Below, piece after piece: positions 1 through 12,262 of a stretch of 64,000 nucleotides of DNA. This DNA is from Acridotheres tristis (lineage: Eukaryota > Chordata > Aves > Passeriformes > Sturnidae). A model generated the notes under the pieces. That model did no database searches. It was given only the letters and a program-made list of their open reading frames with translations, and was not told the origin of the DNA. A program made the position numbers and the translations under genes. The number at the start of each line of letters is the position of its first letter. Position 1 is the stretch's first letter. The stretch lies in assembly GCA_037013685.1 (NCBI GenBank), contig CM072889.1, positions 8,069,976 to 8,133,975 of the forward strand, read 5' to 3'.

Positions 1-83
1 TGCACAAAAATAAATCAGCCAATAAAATCCAAAGGAGGAGTGCTGACAATTTGGACCCAAACTGTGATTCTGAAATTTTCCAT

Positions 84-679
84 TGAGCCAAGTCAAAAAG
101 AATTGCTGTGTCCCTGTTCCTTCCGTGGGTTGCAGCAGCCAAAGCTCTGGGGGCATTGGGCCACCTAGCGTGCTGGGTAGTCAAACAGGCAAACTTAACA
201 TCCACCGCCATCAGCTCCCTCCTAGAAGACGAGGAAATTACCAGGCAGGCTACACTCCAAAATCGTGCTGCTATAGACTTCCTCCTGCTGCTGCATGGAC
301 ATGAGTGTCAGGAATTTGAAGGACTTTGCTGCATGAGCCTGACCTCGAAAACTCCTAACTCCACGCTGCCCTCTGAAATATAAACAGCATGATCAGACCA
401 GTGAAGCAAGAATCCGAAGATTGGTTCAATGAACTGTTCAAGGCCTGGGGATGCACAGTGTGGTGGACTTCCATATTTAAAACAATTTTATCCTTTTTTG
501 TTGTCCTTTTACTTGTAATAATGGCATTCGGGATCTTACATTGCTTGATTTTCAAAGCTGTTAAGGGTCTCATCCCTTCTACCTCAGCAGTCAATCATAT
601 AGAATTGAAAAATCTAAAACACTCAAACTTTCCCGCAAACTGTAAGTGGTGGGCAAGTTCACACATTGAATCAAAATGA
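84..679 (+). pseudogene. env: ERV env transmembrane-subunit remnant
   Basis: Remnant of a retroviral envelope transmembrane subunit, which in an intact virus drives membrane fusion. After an in-frame stop at 84-86 the reading frame shows a furin-like KSKR site, then a hydrophobic fusion-peptide stretch, the LQNRAAIDFL immunosuppressive-type motif and a CX6CC motif (C-QEFEGL-CC), ending at a stop at 381-383. The protein continues in another frame from about 389 with a tryptophan-rich juxtamembrane part, a hydrophobic membrane anchor (about 478-555) and a short tail to 679. The LQNRAAIDF and CX6CC pattern resembles alpharetroviral (avian leukosis-type) Env; this is a family resemblance from memory. 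The two stops and the frame change make it non-functional. It lies directly upstream of a polypurine tract and LTR, as expected for a 3' proviral end. The rest of the provirus is outside the window. Confidence 0.85.
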
Positions 680-710
680 ACCCAATACCTTTCTTTCAAC
701 CTTGTTAAAC

Positions 711-724
711 AAAAAATGGGGAGA
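711..724 (+). promoter_or_regulatory. Polypurine tract of the env-bearing ERV
   Basis: A/G-rich run (aaaaaatggggaga) immediately before the TGTTGTAAC start of the LTR, the expected plus-strand primer position. It has one interrupting T. The position supports an LTR start at 725, although an alternative start at the TGTTGGGGG at about 758 resembles the related solo LTR more closely. Confidence 0.6.
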
Positions 725-1476
725 TGTTGTAACTCACTGGTTTTTCTCTAAAAACCCCCTGTTGGGGGTTGAATTGTTCCCTTTTCTTTCTGTGGAATTT
801 TTCCCATTGTTATGCTAAGTATTTGTGGCTACACCTTAGTAGCAATAGTTTTCTCTCACAGGGGGTGAGGGATAGGGGGAGACCGGAAAAGGAAAGGTGG
901 GATAGGGACCTGGGCACTGGCTCTCACTCTCTTGCTTGGCTCGTGGAGTGGAAGTAGGACGGCCAGTGCTCTGATCTAGCACCTTCCCCCCCATCCCAGT
1001 GCCGAGAGCCACATTCCCTGCCATCGAACACTGCTCTGCTGCTTTCCCACCTCACCCTACTACCTCCGGACACTCTGCCGAGCACCACGACCGACACAGT
1101 GAGGGGGGAGTCGCTCCTCCATCCCGCTCACCCCTGGGCCGCTGCCGCCATCACCCAGCCCCTCTTCAACTGCGCGGGCCCTGCCCTGCCCCCAGCACCG
1201 GTAACTGAGCGCAGGGAGAGAGAGCCTGTGGCCAAAAGGGACTGGAGCGGAGCTAGACTGTTCTGTTTTGTTGTCGATGTTTATAGATGTTGTTGTTTCT
1301 GCTATTTTGCCTTGTTAGATATCAGTAAAGAACTGTTATTCCTATCCCCATATCTTCTGCCTGACAGCCTCTGATTCGAAACTATAATAATTAGAAGGGA
1401 GGGGGTTGCACTCTGCATCTCAGGAAAGGGGTTCTCACCTTTCCTTAGCAAAATACCTGTCTTTCAAACTGAAACA
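725..1476 (+). mobile_element. 3' LTR of env-bearing ERV
   Basis: LTR that follows the env remnant. It is homologous along most of its length to the reverse complement of the solo LTR at 26450-27163: shared blocks include a GC-rich centre, the CAGTAAAGAACTGTTATTC segment near 1325 and the terminal CTGTCTTTCAAA block. It ends in GAAACA at 1476. Compared with the solo copy it has about 33 extra bases at the 5' end, so either the start is at about 758 or this is a different subfamily. The opposite LTR and target duplication lie outside the window. Confidence 0.75.
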
Positions 1477-1740
1477 CCCCCTTTTAAGGTTTTTCTCATG
1501 GTGTAGCCCCTTCCCCTCCCCTTTTCCCTCTGACCTTTCTGGTTGGCCAGAAGCCAACCCCTCCCAAGGTTTGAATTCTTGCGTGTTTCCTGCAACCGCT
1601 CTCTTTTATCCCTGGATTCCCTCTGGAATAAATCTTGGAACATATTCCAAGAAGAAAAGCCTCTTTTGTCTTTCAATGCATCCATCCAGAAACCAAGGAC
1701 CCTCTCGTAAAACTGAGTTAGACCCGGAAGCAGGAGAAGG
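1477..1740 (+). other. Possible LTR fragment, pyrimidine-rich
   Basis: Pyrimidine-rich stretch with an AATAAA signal at about 1627 followed by a short T/C-rich segment, which resembles the R-U5 part of a different LTR. No paired ends or target duplication could be found. The identification is weak. Confidence 0.3.
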
Positions 1741-1898
1741 ACAAGGATTTTTCTGCACTTTTTTATTTAATCAATTAATTTAATCGAATTCACTTGAATG
1801 GAAAAATTGTCTTGTTCATGTAGATTTTAATTTGGAAAACTGACATTTGAGTTCTACTTTTCATTGTTGTTGCTTTTCTTTATTCTTCTATCGCACAG

Positions 1899-1994
1899 AT
1901 AGCAGATGTACTGACCAAGTATTCTGTGAAACTGGAGGAAATGTCCTTCCTCTTGGCAGCTGATGTTCACAAGCTCATTAGCGCTAAGGCCATG
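1899..1994 (+). pseudogene. CCDC180: CCDC180-like exon (VLTKYSVKLEEM)
   Basis: A 32-codon open exon with acceptor CGCACAG and donor GTAAAT. It encodes a start-of-DUF4455-like helix ending in LISAKAM. No stop is present. Confidence 0.65.
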
Positions 1995-2275
1995 GTAAAT
2001 GTTTTACCTGGGGCAAGATAGCAGTCTGAATATTCTTAGAATGTCTTTCTTTCTCCAAATGAAATTCATTTTTTCTGCCTATCAATCACTGAAATATAGA
2101 AGAAATTTCTACTTGGCAGGGTATTGGTTATCATTTGTGTTCTTTTCTCCCCTCATTTTCTGTAGAAGAGACAATTTTTTGTTTGTTTTTGCATGTTGTA
2201 TGCTGCTTGTAGTCCTTTTTGGTTTTTGCATGTTGCATGCTGCTTCTACTTCTGGTTTTATTTTTTAATACACAG

Positions 2276-2439
2276 AATATAAAGAGAGCACTGCTGGATA
2301 ATGAGAAGGCAACTGCCAAGCTACTCTTGAATTGAATTAAATCAGGGCTTGAGAAAGAAAAATGGCATCAACTGAAATGTCAAGGGAGAGTCAAGGACTA
2401 GAAGCTCATGCAAAAGAAGTGTGAAGTTCAGAGTTTCAG
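2276..2439 (+). pseudogene. CCDC180: CCDC180-like exon with two stops
   Basis: Bounded by acceptor ACACAG and donor GTCAGA. The frame continues from the previous exon (NIKRALLDNEKATAKLL) but has TGA at 2333-2335 and TAG at 2399-2401, the latter probably replacing a conserved tryptophan codon. Confidence 0.65.
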
Positions 2440-2611
2440 GTCAGAAATTTGGCAGTCTTCTTTTGGACAATGAGCAACACAAAGTGGCTAGTGTTCACTT
2501 TTGGTTTCTATCAAAGTAGTACTTGATCATTTTTAATTTCTACATGATATCACGTATGATATCACATATATCATGTGATTCCATTCTAAATATCTATTTT
2601 CCATCCTGCAG

Positions 2612-2731
2612 AGAATTTATGGCAAGTGAAGAAATATAGAATCCCCCAACTGTGAATATGGAAATGGAAAAGTTGATAAAGGAGCAGATGGTACTCAGTG
2701 AAGAGAGACTGAAGGTTTTGCAATATATGGG
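2612..2731 (+). pseudogene. CCDC180: CCDC180-like exon (EFMASEEI), one stop
   Basis: Acceptor CCTGCAG, probable donor GTATGG. The phase joins the previous exon through an arginine codon split across the junction. TAG at 2637-2639 lies just after EFMASEEI. This is the most recognisable CCDC180 block. Confidence 0.65.
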
Positions 2732-3448
2732 GTATGGCAAAAGAGGGTATAGCATAAAGGAAAACAATTGTTGCTGGAGTTAATGAAGGACTTGGCTGCA
2801 AAATGCACTTTGCTTCCTGTCAATGTGTGATTGCTGAATGCAGCAGTAAGGCAGGGTCTACATCTATTTCTGTACAGCTCTTCTGAATGGAAAAAATGCA
2901 TTCTTGATTTTCAGTGCCCCAGCTACACTTAATAGGTGGCGATCAAGCTCTAAAAATGGAGGAATGCAGAAGTAAATCTTGAAACCTAGTAGAAAAGGGC
3001 AAAGATGGGTGGAGAGCTAGAAGTTGATGCTTTTCTCAAGGCATTTTTTCTCCATGGTGTGGGATTTTTTTTGAGTAATAAATCAGAAGAATAATAATTA
3101 ATAAAATAAAATAATAAATTAGAGGAGTCTGGATAGAAATCTAACACTGATACGTTTGAATATCCATCCTGAACACAAGACACAATGGTGTGGGTGCAAT
3201 GCATGACGATCTTTACAGGGAGGTTTTTTACGGTGGATGTAGGAACAAGGTAGATGACAGTTAGTTCCTTATCGGGCAGTAAACAGTTGGCCTTGAACAA
3301 CAACAGTCTCAGGTTTATTTTCATTGCCAAGATGGCTGTAAATAAAGGAAAGCCCAATAGTATGGATATTCAGATTCATAATTTTGTATTTGAAGTACTG
3401 ACTGGTTTGTATTTTAAGATACCTGACTCTTGTTTCCTACTTTGATAG

Positions 3449-3528
3449 CACCTTGTTGCCTCCAACACGTGCCAAATCTGATGGAAACGAATGGTGCAGA
3501 ACTCTGGAGAATTGAAACAAAAGTCTAG
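3449..3528 (+). pseudogene. CCDC180: CCDC180-like exon (LLPPTRAKSD), one stop
   Basis: Acceptor TTTGATAG and donor GTAGGT. It reads LLPPTRAKSDGNEW and stops at TGA 3513-3515. Confidence 0.6.
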
Positions 3529-4218
3529 GTAGGTCAGGAAATCCTAAGAACAGTTTGGAATTCAAGCAATAATTTCTTTTCTCCCAGGCAACGATGAGGC
3601 AGACAGTTGCTTTGAGAGTGCATGTTTGCTCTATTCTTTGTTCCGTGTGTTGCCACATACCTTCTCAGTTGCTTGGAGGTGGCAGTAAGGGCCAAAGAAG
3701 CTGCCTGTGGCATGGCTTTCCTTGGGCCAGTACAAACACCTGTGCATGGGGAGATCTAGCAGGAACTGGCTTGGTTAGAATGAATCTGGGGGAAATCAAA
3801 AGTTAATTTTGACATGGATCCCTTCTCAATCATACAAAAATACTCCTTTTTAACTCTTGGAGAAGAAGAGGGGAAGTATTGGAGATACTTCCTTTCTCTG
3901 TGTCCTTGCAGCATGCCTTCCCTCTCTGTGTCTGCCTTCTCTTGCTCCAGAGCACATCCTGTTGGGATGTTTGTGGCCTGTATGGTAGCAAAGAAGTTGG
4001 TAGCGATTGTAAGTACCTTGCTACTTTGAAGCATAATGATAAACAGCTGTGTATGAAAATGTCTTGATTTCTTTGGCTGGTAGTGTCTGGTGTCTGTAGG
4101 CACTGCTGGCATCTGTTCCGTGTGCTGAGATTCAGCACATGGCCTCTGTCATGTTTCCGTGTCACACTGCACTATGAAAGATGGGAATTTTGACTGTGGT
4201 CTGTTCCGTATCATTCAG

Positions 4219-4306
4219 ACAGCCCTAATGTGGAGTGCGTGGAGAAAATGAGCATCCAGTATGAGCTGGACTAGGGCAAATGTCAGGAGAAAGGGCAGAT
4301 GTGCAA
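4219..4306 (+). pseudogene. CCDC180: CCDC180-like exon (MSIQYELD), one stop
   Basis: Acceptor CATTCAG; the donor at 4307 is a weak GTTGAG. It encodes VEKMSIQYELD and then TAG at 4272-4274. The order fits the family between the LLPPT exon and the next one. Confidence 0.5.
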
Positions 4307-4798
4307 GTTGAGTGCCACAGCTTTTGGCTGTGATAGCCGTGGTCCAATGTGTCATGAGAGTAAAGTGCGTCTGAGGATGCACCAAACATTGAGATAACAA
4401 GTGGAATTCCTTTTTAACCTCCGCCTTACTCTGTTCAAAAAGTAAGCCATCCGTTAGGTTTCACAGTAGTAGTTGGTATTTGTACTTGAAATGTGGAAAA
4501 GCCGTAACAAATGCCAGTAATGAAGGGAGTGCTGTCCTACATGAATGTGGAAGATGCAAGGAGCCTCAGCCCTTGTGCTAAATCTGTCTTATCTTGGGAA
4601 AGAAATTCCACCTCTGCCTCAATTTCTCCCTTTGTGTCCAACCAGATGGTATTGTTTACTAATCTAATATGGCATGTAGGAGGCTGAATCTATCTCTGTC
4701 CATCACAAGAAAAGAAACACTACGTTTAGCCAGGCTCTCTGAAAGCCACACAGTATTTCTTCTGTGCATGTCAATAATTTGTTCTTCTTTTCCTTCAG

Positions 4799-4915
4799 AT
4801 GACCCTGTTGGATACGAACATTTGCACAGCAGAAGATGCTGAAGTTGTGCACTCCAACATGCTTCAGATGACTGAGAAACTAAAATGTAGGTTTGAAGAA
4901 GTGGAGCACGTGGAT
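4799..4915 (+). pseudogene. CCDC180: CCDC180-like exon (AEDAEVVHSN), open
   Basis: A 117-base exon without stops, with acceptor TTCCTTCAG and donor GTACGT. It encodes a segment ending in CRFEEVEHVD, a typical coiled-coil composition. Confidence 0.6.
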
Positions 4916-6097
4916 GTACGTTTCTTTTATTTGATGACATATATCTTCATCACTCCTTGGGATTAGTCTGTTCTTCCTGTGCTCCCACCTGCAATGCCTT
5001 CTGCGTGGTAGGCTATTGATGTCACCTTAGAAAGAGGTCCATAGTGTGACAAAACACTCCAGAGAAGCAGTTTGGTGTGGAAGAGTTTCATGTGGAAGTG
5101 TTCATAATTCTTGTGTTTATTATTTGTAATAGAAATAGATTGTATTTTTATGATCATTTCTATCTGAAATACATATGATAGCGATGAATGACGTATGGCC
5201 CAGTCTGCTTAAGATCAGACTTCAGGAATAGCTGGAAATGATCTCCCAAATGTCTTCCAATCTTTTCTATACATAAAAAAAGTCGGGCAGTTGTTTCTAG
5301 AGGGATAAATTAGAGAATGTGATTTGGTGCTTTATGGTGCCAGAATAAACAGAAGTTTTGATAATCCGCATTCTTACCAGTTTACTTGGAGACTGATTTT
5401 TTTTTACTCTCCAGATAGAAGACGCCATGTTGGATACCAGTCGTAAAATTCCAGGCAGCCTTTTATCATGTTACATATCCTCTTACTCATTCATTTCACC
5501 TTCCAGCAGTTTAGAAAGAACTTGTTCACTTGAATGTTTTTCTTTGGAGTGATTTGAAGGAGACGGCTAAATGGCCATAATCCAGGTAGAAACATAAAAA
5601 CAAGGGTGTGCTATAAAGACAGGACTTCTTAATGCAAAGAGCCCTCTGAAATTCAAAATACCTGCTATAAAATTAAAAATGTAATCTTTGACTTTTAGAT
5701 GGGAATTTCTACTCTTCAGTTTCATTCTGTCAGGTGCATTTTTGCTAACTGCTTGATTCACGCTGAATGGACAGTCCTGTCTTATTGTTGGTGTGGCAAC
5801 AGTGATAGAGATCACTGCTGCTTTCTGTAGAAAGTGGCTGCAAGTTGCTATTACGAGATCTTGTGCAGGTCTAGAGTCTGATTGGATGTGAGGTTCTCAT
5901 TGTTTCAACAACCAACTTGGGGTGGCACTGTCGTTCATTATCTAGGAAGATTTTCATAGGCGATGAGTTTTGCTGAGGTAGCTTTCTCTTCTGGGTGTAG
6001 AAGATAGGTGCATAATTAACTTCCTTGAATCCTAAATAGCTGGGGAGATTTTAGTATCTACGAAACCATTTTTACTAGCTTTCTTATGTGGCCTTAG

Positions 6098-6212
6098 ATG
6101 ATGAAAGTGATCTGGATACAATCTTAGAAAAAAGGAAAACGGTGAGCTGTGAGGAAGAGCTGAAGGAGTATTTGGAGAACACCCTTTCTTCTTGAGATCA
6201 AATTAGAGCAAG
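6098..6212 (+). pseudogene. CCDC180: CCDC180-like exon (EELKEYLENTLSS), one stop
   Basis: Acceptor GGCCTTAG and donor GTATGA. It encodes DLDTILEKRK through LENTLSS and then TGA at 6193-6195 followed by DQIRAR. Confidence 0.5.
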
Positions 6213-7984
6213 GTATGAATTTTGTATGGTAAACTTAAAAGGTAGAGCATCTTTGAACATTGGTTGTACTACTTAGGCCTTGTTTTCATGCTGTTGTGTG
6301 AAGGTATGGAAAAAGAGTGCTTTTCACTTCACGTAAGAATATAGAATAATGTCCCTACTGAACAAGGTTAAGGCAAATAATGCCCACGGTTTAGGAATGG
6401 GACAAAGGAAGACTGCTATCATTCAAAAACCATAGCACATCAGTATTACTGTGCATACCATCACATCCATGCCTTATTCAGAAGGTAAAAGTAGTAGTGC
6501 AGATTCTTGGATCACCGGAATCAGAAGTTGGTCTGCACCATCATCTCTTCACTCATAGATTTGATCTCATTCAAAGTTCTAGGAACTCAGACGTTTAAGA
6601 CAGCCAAGCACTGGCAACTTTAAAAACCATCTAAAAATTGGTACAATACCGCTCTCCTTCCTGAAGATCTTAGCAGCAGCTCTGAAGCCACAGAGGAAGC
6701 AGCACTGTTCACACACCCAGGAGGTCTTTCCTACCTGCTCGATCAGAGGCACATTAGAAGAGCAGTATGGACCTGAGGGGCAGATGCACATACCTTCACA
6801 CACCTCGCGGTGGGACTGTGGTTAGAGCTGGAGGTTTGATACTCTTCCTAATAATTTGAGCCGTTAAAACAAAGCCAGAGGTAACAGACCAAGTGAAAAC
6901 ACAACGCCAGGTTGCGGAAAGAGAATGTTACCTATCTGAACTCCTACAAAAATTCCCCATCATTCTCTTTGTTTAGGAGACCAAGCCAATGTCCGTGTAA
7001 ATGAAAACAAGTGTGAATATTGATTTTTCTTGAATCAAGACTCAGCTTTATGTCCAAGTCAAAGGCAAATAAACCAGAAAGGCTCCGCTGAGCACAGTGC
7101 AGAACTAACATGGAAGACAGTAATTTGACCTCTTATGTAAGCAGTGTTGGAAGGGTTCCCCATCCAAAAGGAAGGATGTCAAATGCTTCTTTGGAAATAT
7201 TTTAACTTCTGTGCGTTTCTTTCTTTGTAATGAACTAATCTCTAACAAGCCAGGACGTGATTGTGTTCAGTAGAAACAGATCAATGGCAACATTTAGCCT
7301 AAAGGTTTTATGAGATTGATCAGGAAGTTCGATTTAGATTTAAAGGCACTGTAGTCATATTTAATTTTCTTTCTCTCCGTACTTGAGTCTCTTAAACAGG
7401 GACCTTCAATTGGACAGGAACGGGACACTGAAGCAAATGGTAATGGATGACGTAATGGCTTACCCAGAAGCATTTTGTGGGAATTGATTTCTTCTAGGTA
7501 TCCATCAGCCAGCATTTTAGTGTGAAGGGAATCTTCAAACAGGTAAAACAAAAATTCCCGTTGGTTTCAAACCTGACTGCTATATTAATTTTTCACTTTT
7601 GAGAAAATTTTCATGACCTTTAAAATTCAGACTATATCAAGTATTATTTCAGCCATTGAAGAAAGATTGATTAGATTGATTTGATTGATAGAGATAGGAG
7701 AGGGAAACCAAAACATTTCTCAGAGCCACACTTTGAACTCTGTCCTTTGTTACCAACGGCACTTGAGCAAATTCATTTGCCTTTGGAACAGAAAACGACA
7801 AGGTAACAGGCTTATCCTTACGGATTTGAGTGTTCCAGGTTTTTGAGATAGTAAGTGATCTATTCAAGATGATCTCTTACTGAAATAGATCCATTTTGAG
7901 AAGGGATATGGATTTCTTAGAAGAAAGCAAATCCCTATGTTAAAACGGTGTGGTGGGTGTTTTTTGTTGTTGTTTTGCTTTTAG

Positions 7985-8048
7985 AACTTGCAAGGCACAA
8001 TCGACTTCATAGTTCGAGATGCAGATAAGACCACGACATTCCAAACAG
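7985..8048 (+). pseudogene. Possible small CCDC180-like exon
   Basis: Acceptor CTTTTAG and donor GTGTTT flank a short open segment (NLQGTIDFIVRDADKTTTF). The order is compatible with the pseudogene, but I do not recognise the sequence itself. Confidence 0.3.
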
Positions 8049-8210
8049 GTGTTTCTTTTTGGTTGTTTTTCAATCTGTCTATCTTTGGATTGTAACCAGT
8101 AGAACTGTGCTTGAACTGGAAAGAAGTAGCGGAGGTTTCAGAAGTGGAACATGCGGTGGAACAGTAAGCTGAGAGCATTGTGCAAGGAGAGGAAAGAGGG
8201 GAAAATGGTA

Positions 8211-8768
8211 AGAGTTTCCTGAGTCGGAAGGGACCCCTAGGGATCGTCAAAGTCCAACTCCTGGCCCTGCACAGACACTCCAACAGTCCCACCCTCTGCA
8301 TCCCTGAGAGCATTGGCCAAACGCTCCTGGATCTCTGGCAGCCTTGGGGCTGTGCCCATTGCCTGGAGAACCTATTCAGTGCCTGACCAGCCTCTGAGGA
8401 AAAAACCTTTCCCTGATAGCCAGCCTAATCGTCCCCTGACACAGCTCCTGGCATTCCCTTGGCTCCTGTCCCTGGTCGCAGAGAGCAGAGAGCAAAGCTG
8501 TCCCTGTGCTGCCCTTGAGAGGAGCTGAGAGGTCCCAAGTGAGGTGTGAGCTCAGTGTCCTCTCTGCAGCTGAACCAAATGCCCTCAGCCACTCTTTGTA
8601 TGGCTTCCCCTCCAGCCTCTTCACTATCTCTGTGTCCCTCCTTTGGACATTTCTCCAATAGCCTGAGGTCTTTCTGACGTTGTGGCATCCAAAATTGCCC
8701 CCAGGGCTTGAAGAGAGCGCAGTCCCAGCCCAGAGCAGAGCGGGACAATCACCTCTCTCAAGCGGGCG
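8211..8768 (-). mobile_element. CR1 LINE 3' fragment
   Basis: The plus strand reads as the antisense of a CR1 3' region: a segment around 8235-8265 corresponds to the classic GACCCCTANGATCATC...AGTCCAAC block, followed by antisense ORF2 end sequence. The element therefore runs on the minus strand. It is 5' truncated, as is usual for CR1, and abuts an exon-like segment of the CCDC180 pseudogene. Confidence 0.8.
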
Positions 8769-8942
8769 GTGCCAGAAGATAGGGACAGTTGTCAAAAATC
8801 AGCTGGAGAAAGAAATCTAACAGAGAAACAGGTGATCTTGGCACAGGAAATGGAAGAAGCAGACGAAGAAGAAGATGAGGAGAGGATTCCTTGTAAAAGT
8901 GAAGGAAATGAGCATGCAGAACAGGGACTAAGCATTATGCAG
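8769..8942 (+). pseudogene. CCDC180: Acidic CCDC180-like exon segment, open
   Basis: Open segment directly after the CR1, ending at donor GTATGT (8943). It encodes an acidic run (EEADEEEDEERI). The 5' boundary is unclear because the CR1 may have replaced it; an AG is present at 8811-8812. Confidence 0.4.
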
Positions 8943-9453
8943 GTATGTGAGCAAGAGAGTAAGTTTGAAGTTGAAGGAGTAATAGGAAGTCTTTTTGCTG
9001 AGAATGAATTGAAAGTAATTTTTTTGTTTAGTTTGTATACTAACCACACTGGGGTTCACAACCATTCTTTTTGATATTTTACCCTTGTACAAACCCTTTG
9101 CATAATTTTTTTAATCTTTCATCACAGTGTTCTCAGCCTGTGGTGAAAAATTTAAGCTTAGTATTTGTACCTAAGTATTAGTTTTTCAGTTTCCATTAAT
9201 TTATTTATATTTTATTACCATAACAAAAATCTTGTAAAACCTTGTTGACTCAGCATCTGTCTTACTGGCATATATAAATATACCTATATTTACATATATA
9301 AACATATAAATATTGCCAGCACTGTGTAAATGTCCAAATTGACAGTGAGAACATTATTCTAAATATCCTTAGGATTCATACACTAGCCGGTGCACTGTGG
9401 CTTCTGTGCTGTTACCTTTAAAAGTAAAGTGGTAATTTCCAACCATTTCCAAG

Positions 9454-9638
9454 TCAGTGTCCAAGAGCAGCAACGCAGAAAGTGCTGAAATTGCTACTAC
9501 ACTGTTCTTGGAGTTGAAGAGGCAGGAAAGACTGACCATAGAGAATTATTTTACAAAATATGGAAAAGCAGAATCCCTTCCTATATACCTGAAATATGTA
9601 CTTCTCACAGAAACCATGTTTGTTAAGCTGTATAAAAG
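9454..9638 (+). pseudogene. CCDC180: CCDC180-like exon (FLELKRQERLTIENYF), open
   Basis: A 185-base open exon with acceptor TTTCCAAG and donor GTGAGT. It encodes ELKRQERLTIENYFTKYGKA and continues to FVKLYK. Helical, charged composition. Confidence 0.55.
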
Positions 9639-10256
9639 GTGAGTAGAAAACAATTTCTGTTCTTTCTTTTTCTTTATGTAATAGACAAATTTCAGCTATT
9701 TAGAAGAAACTTTAGGCTACCGAGGAAAAAGTTATCTAATTACTGTTATATAAGCAGATATATATTTATATAGCTAGATATTTAATTATAAAATTATGAT
9801 AATAGAATTATTAAGGTATTCCACTTCTTTAATTGATACAAATATGAGAAAATGTGTCTATTGCTTTTTATCCATGGCTGTCAAATTATCACAAAAACAT
9901 TTACCTTTACAGAACATTCATATTTTATGCAAAATTATTTAGTGAGAAAACATATTAGAGAAAGACAAGTAATTTGCCCAAATTCCATGCAGAACCATGA
10001 AGATAAAATGCCTGGTACTCAGAAATATGCAGCTAGCTCAAAAACTCTACCCATATTGTGAAAATCGTACTGAAACCGTACCTTCCTATAGCCAGAAGTT
10101 GAATTCTTAGAAATAGTGTATTCAATAAATTCTTATTTGTTATTTACTGTTCCTCACTGTTGTATTTCTTTTTCAATCATTGGATTCACCTCTGCTTTTT
10201 TGAACACTTAGAGAAATGGTTTGCAGTATCCTTGTCCAATTCCTATGTCTTTGTAG

Positions 10257-10358
10257 CTGCCAAGAAACAGGAGCTGAATTCAATACTTCTGCTGCATCTT
10301 AAGTTGCATCAACAAAAACAGGAGGATATGCAGACAAATATCTACAATGTTCGAGTTG
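10257..10358 (+). pseudogene. CCDC180: CCDC180-like exon (LLHLKLHQQKQEDM), open
   Basis: Acceptor TTGTAG and donor GTATTG. It encodes a glutamine-rich helix ending in NIYNVRV. The phase does not match the preceding exon exactly, so the acceptor may be a few bases further in or an indel may have occurred. Confidence 0.5.
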
Positions 10359-11427
10359 GTATTGACTTTTTTGTATTCTGAGCATCACATGTCTTCATTT
10401 AGCGATGGTCCTAAGTGGGCCAAAATCTGTTTCAGCATTAGTTGACTCAGTAGTAGAGGACAATAGAAAGCAGTAGACTGTCTATGAATTCCCAATATAT
10501 TATGTTACTCAAATATTTTTAAAATTACATTTCTTTTCTATAGCTCTTCCTGGTTTGTGCTGTGCTATTTTTGGAAAAATAGACAGCAGTGCCTTGATTA
10601 ACAGCTGGATTGTAGATATTCAACATTCTATTGTCAATATTTGTGAATTTGCATTCACCTTGAAATTATTTAACAAGAATTTGTGTTGTACCAAAATATT
10701 TTAAAAGTGTTGTGGAGAAATAAATTAACAAGTTGGAAGAGCCAAAATGTCAGGGCCAAGCTTCTGAAAACATGAGAGGAAGGATTTAACTCTGTGAAAT
10801 ATCATTCAGCAGCTACAGAGCATCTTCTAGTCAAAATCTTTTTGAATGGGAAGTGTCAAGTTTTTATGGCGAGAAAAGAAGATTTGGACAGGTTTGTTGA
10901 TCTTTAACACATAAGCTAAAAATTTATTCTTTTGGAGAACAGGCAAATAATTTTTTAATTTTCCTTTTTCTGCAAAGAGGACAGGTGCTTCTTCTGGCAG
11001 CTTTCTTGAGGTGATTGGCTGGCTCTTGATTTATCCAGCTATCATTCCAGAAGAGACACCAAAGCTGATTTTTTTATTTCCCTTACAAAACCAGGAAAAG
11101 TGGATTTTCCATTAAAAAATATAACATTTCGTTTTGTTACAAGACTGAGAAGAGATAGATAATGGAGATGTCAGCAATGATTAAGAATAAAGGAAAAAGA
11201 ATGCTTAGAGCAAATGAGACATTTGTGGTTAAACGGATTAGAAGCTGATATATGTCTTAGGAGAAAAGTCAAAGAAACCAAATTGAATGTATTTAATTTG
11301 TATGGTTTATCTACTAGTCTGGCTTTGTTTATTTTGCTGCTGCTGCTGCTCACAGGTTTACTGGGTGTTGTGATAGTTCACAGTAAACAGGGAATAATGT
11401 TCGTATTGTAAACTTCTTTCTTCTCAG

Positions 11428-11606
11428 CGGAACTGTCTCTTCACAAAGTGCCACTTGACTGCCACTGTGCAGTGCTAGCAGAAGGCCTGAAAAAGGAGAA
11501 AGCTGAATTCCTCAGATTTTCAGACCAGCTAAATAACCTCAACACAAACTTTCATTCCTGAGTCCGTAACTTGAAGTGACTTGCTCCACACTCCTGTGAC
11601 TGAGCA
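11428..11606 (+). pseudogene. CCDC180: CCDC180-like exon with stops
   Basis: Acceptor TTCTCAG and donor GTAAGT. It encodes HKVPLDCHCAVLAEGLKKEK and onward, with TGA codons at 11559-11561 and 11577-11579. Confidence 0.6.
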
Positions 11607-12116
11607 GTAAGTGTGCCACTGCTGTTGCTGTGAATCTCCCTAGTTAAATACTCCTGATTGCTGTCTGAGATGTTTATGGTTTGCATTCTGAACCAGTTCT
11701 ATAGGTCATTGCTCTTCAATGAAGACTACGTCATAAAACTTGAAAACGTGAAGAATTTCTTTCCCTGGAGAAATTAAAATCAGGTCTGAACACATGGAAA
11801 TTTTCAGTGCCTTTTGAAGTGCTGGCACTCTTTAAGTAGAAAAGAGGCTTCATCTGTTTAGGTTTTATCCAGTTTACTGAGCGTGCATAGTAATACCACC
11901 TGCCTAATTGTTTTTGGATTAGTCAATAGTATCAGCTGTTGCTGATACCATCCATGAGCTTATCCAAACCATCCCAGCTCGGGGAGTTGCTTTGAGAGTC
12001 ATAAATCACTTTTGAGTCCTCAAATTTTTTCATGTCTTTACAGCCAGCAGTTGATGAATCATCATGTGTGTTCCTCTTCAGACATGTTTTCCCTGTCTTT
12101 TATTATTTGCTGTTAG

Positions 12117-12262
12117 GTCAGCTTCTTCCAGCAACAATCTCAAATCAGAGCTCCTCAACATCTGGAATCTATCAGGGTTACTGTGAGAAGTTACCAGCAG
12201 CACTTGGAGAAAGCTTTAGGAAAATTAAGGGATTTGAATGTGGGTTTTCTCAAAAGTTGCAG
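12117..12262 (+). pseudogene. CCDC180: CCDC180-like exon (DUF4456 start), open
   Basis: Acceptor CTGTTAG and donor GTATGT. The family frame reads SYQQHLEKALGKLRDL and is open. A different frame of the same exon is also open by chance. Confidence 0.6.
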
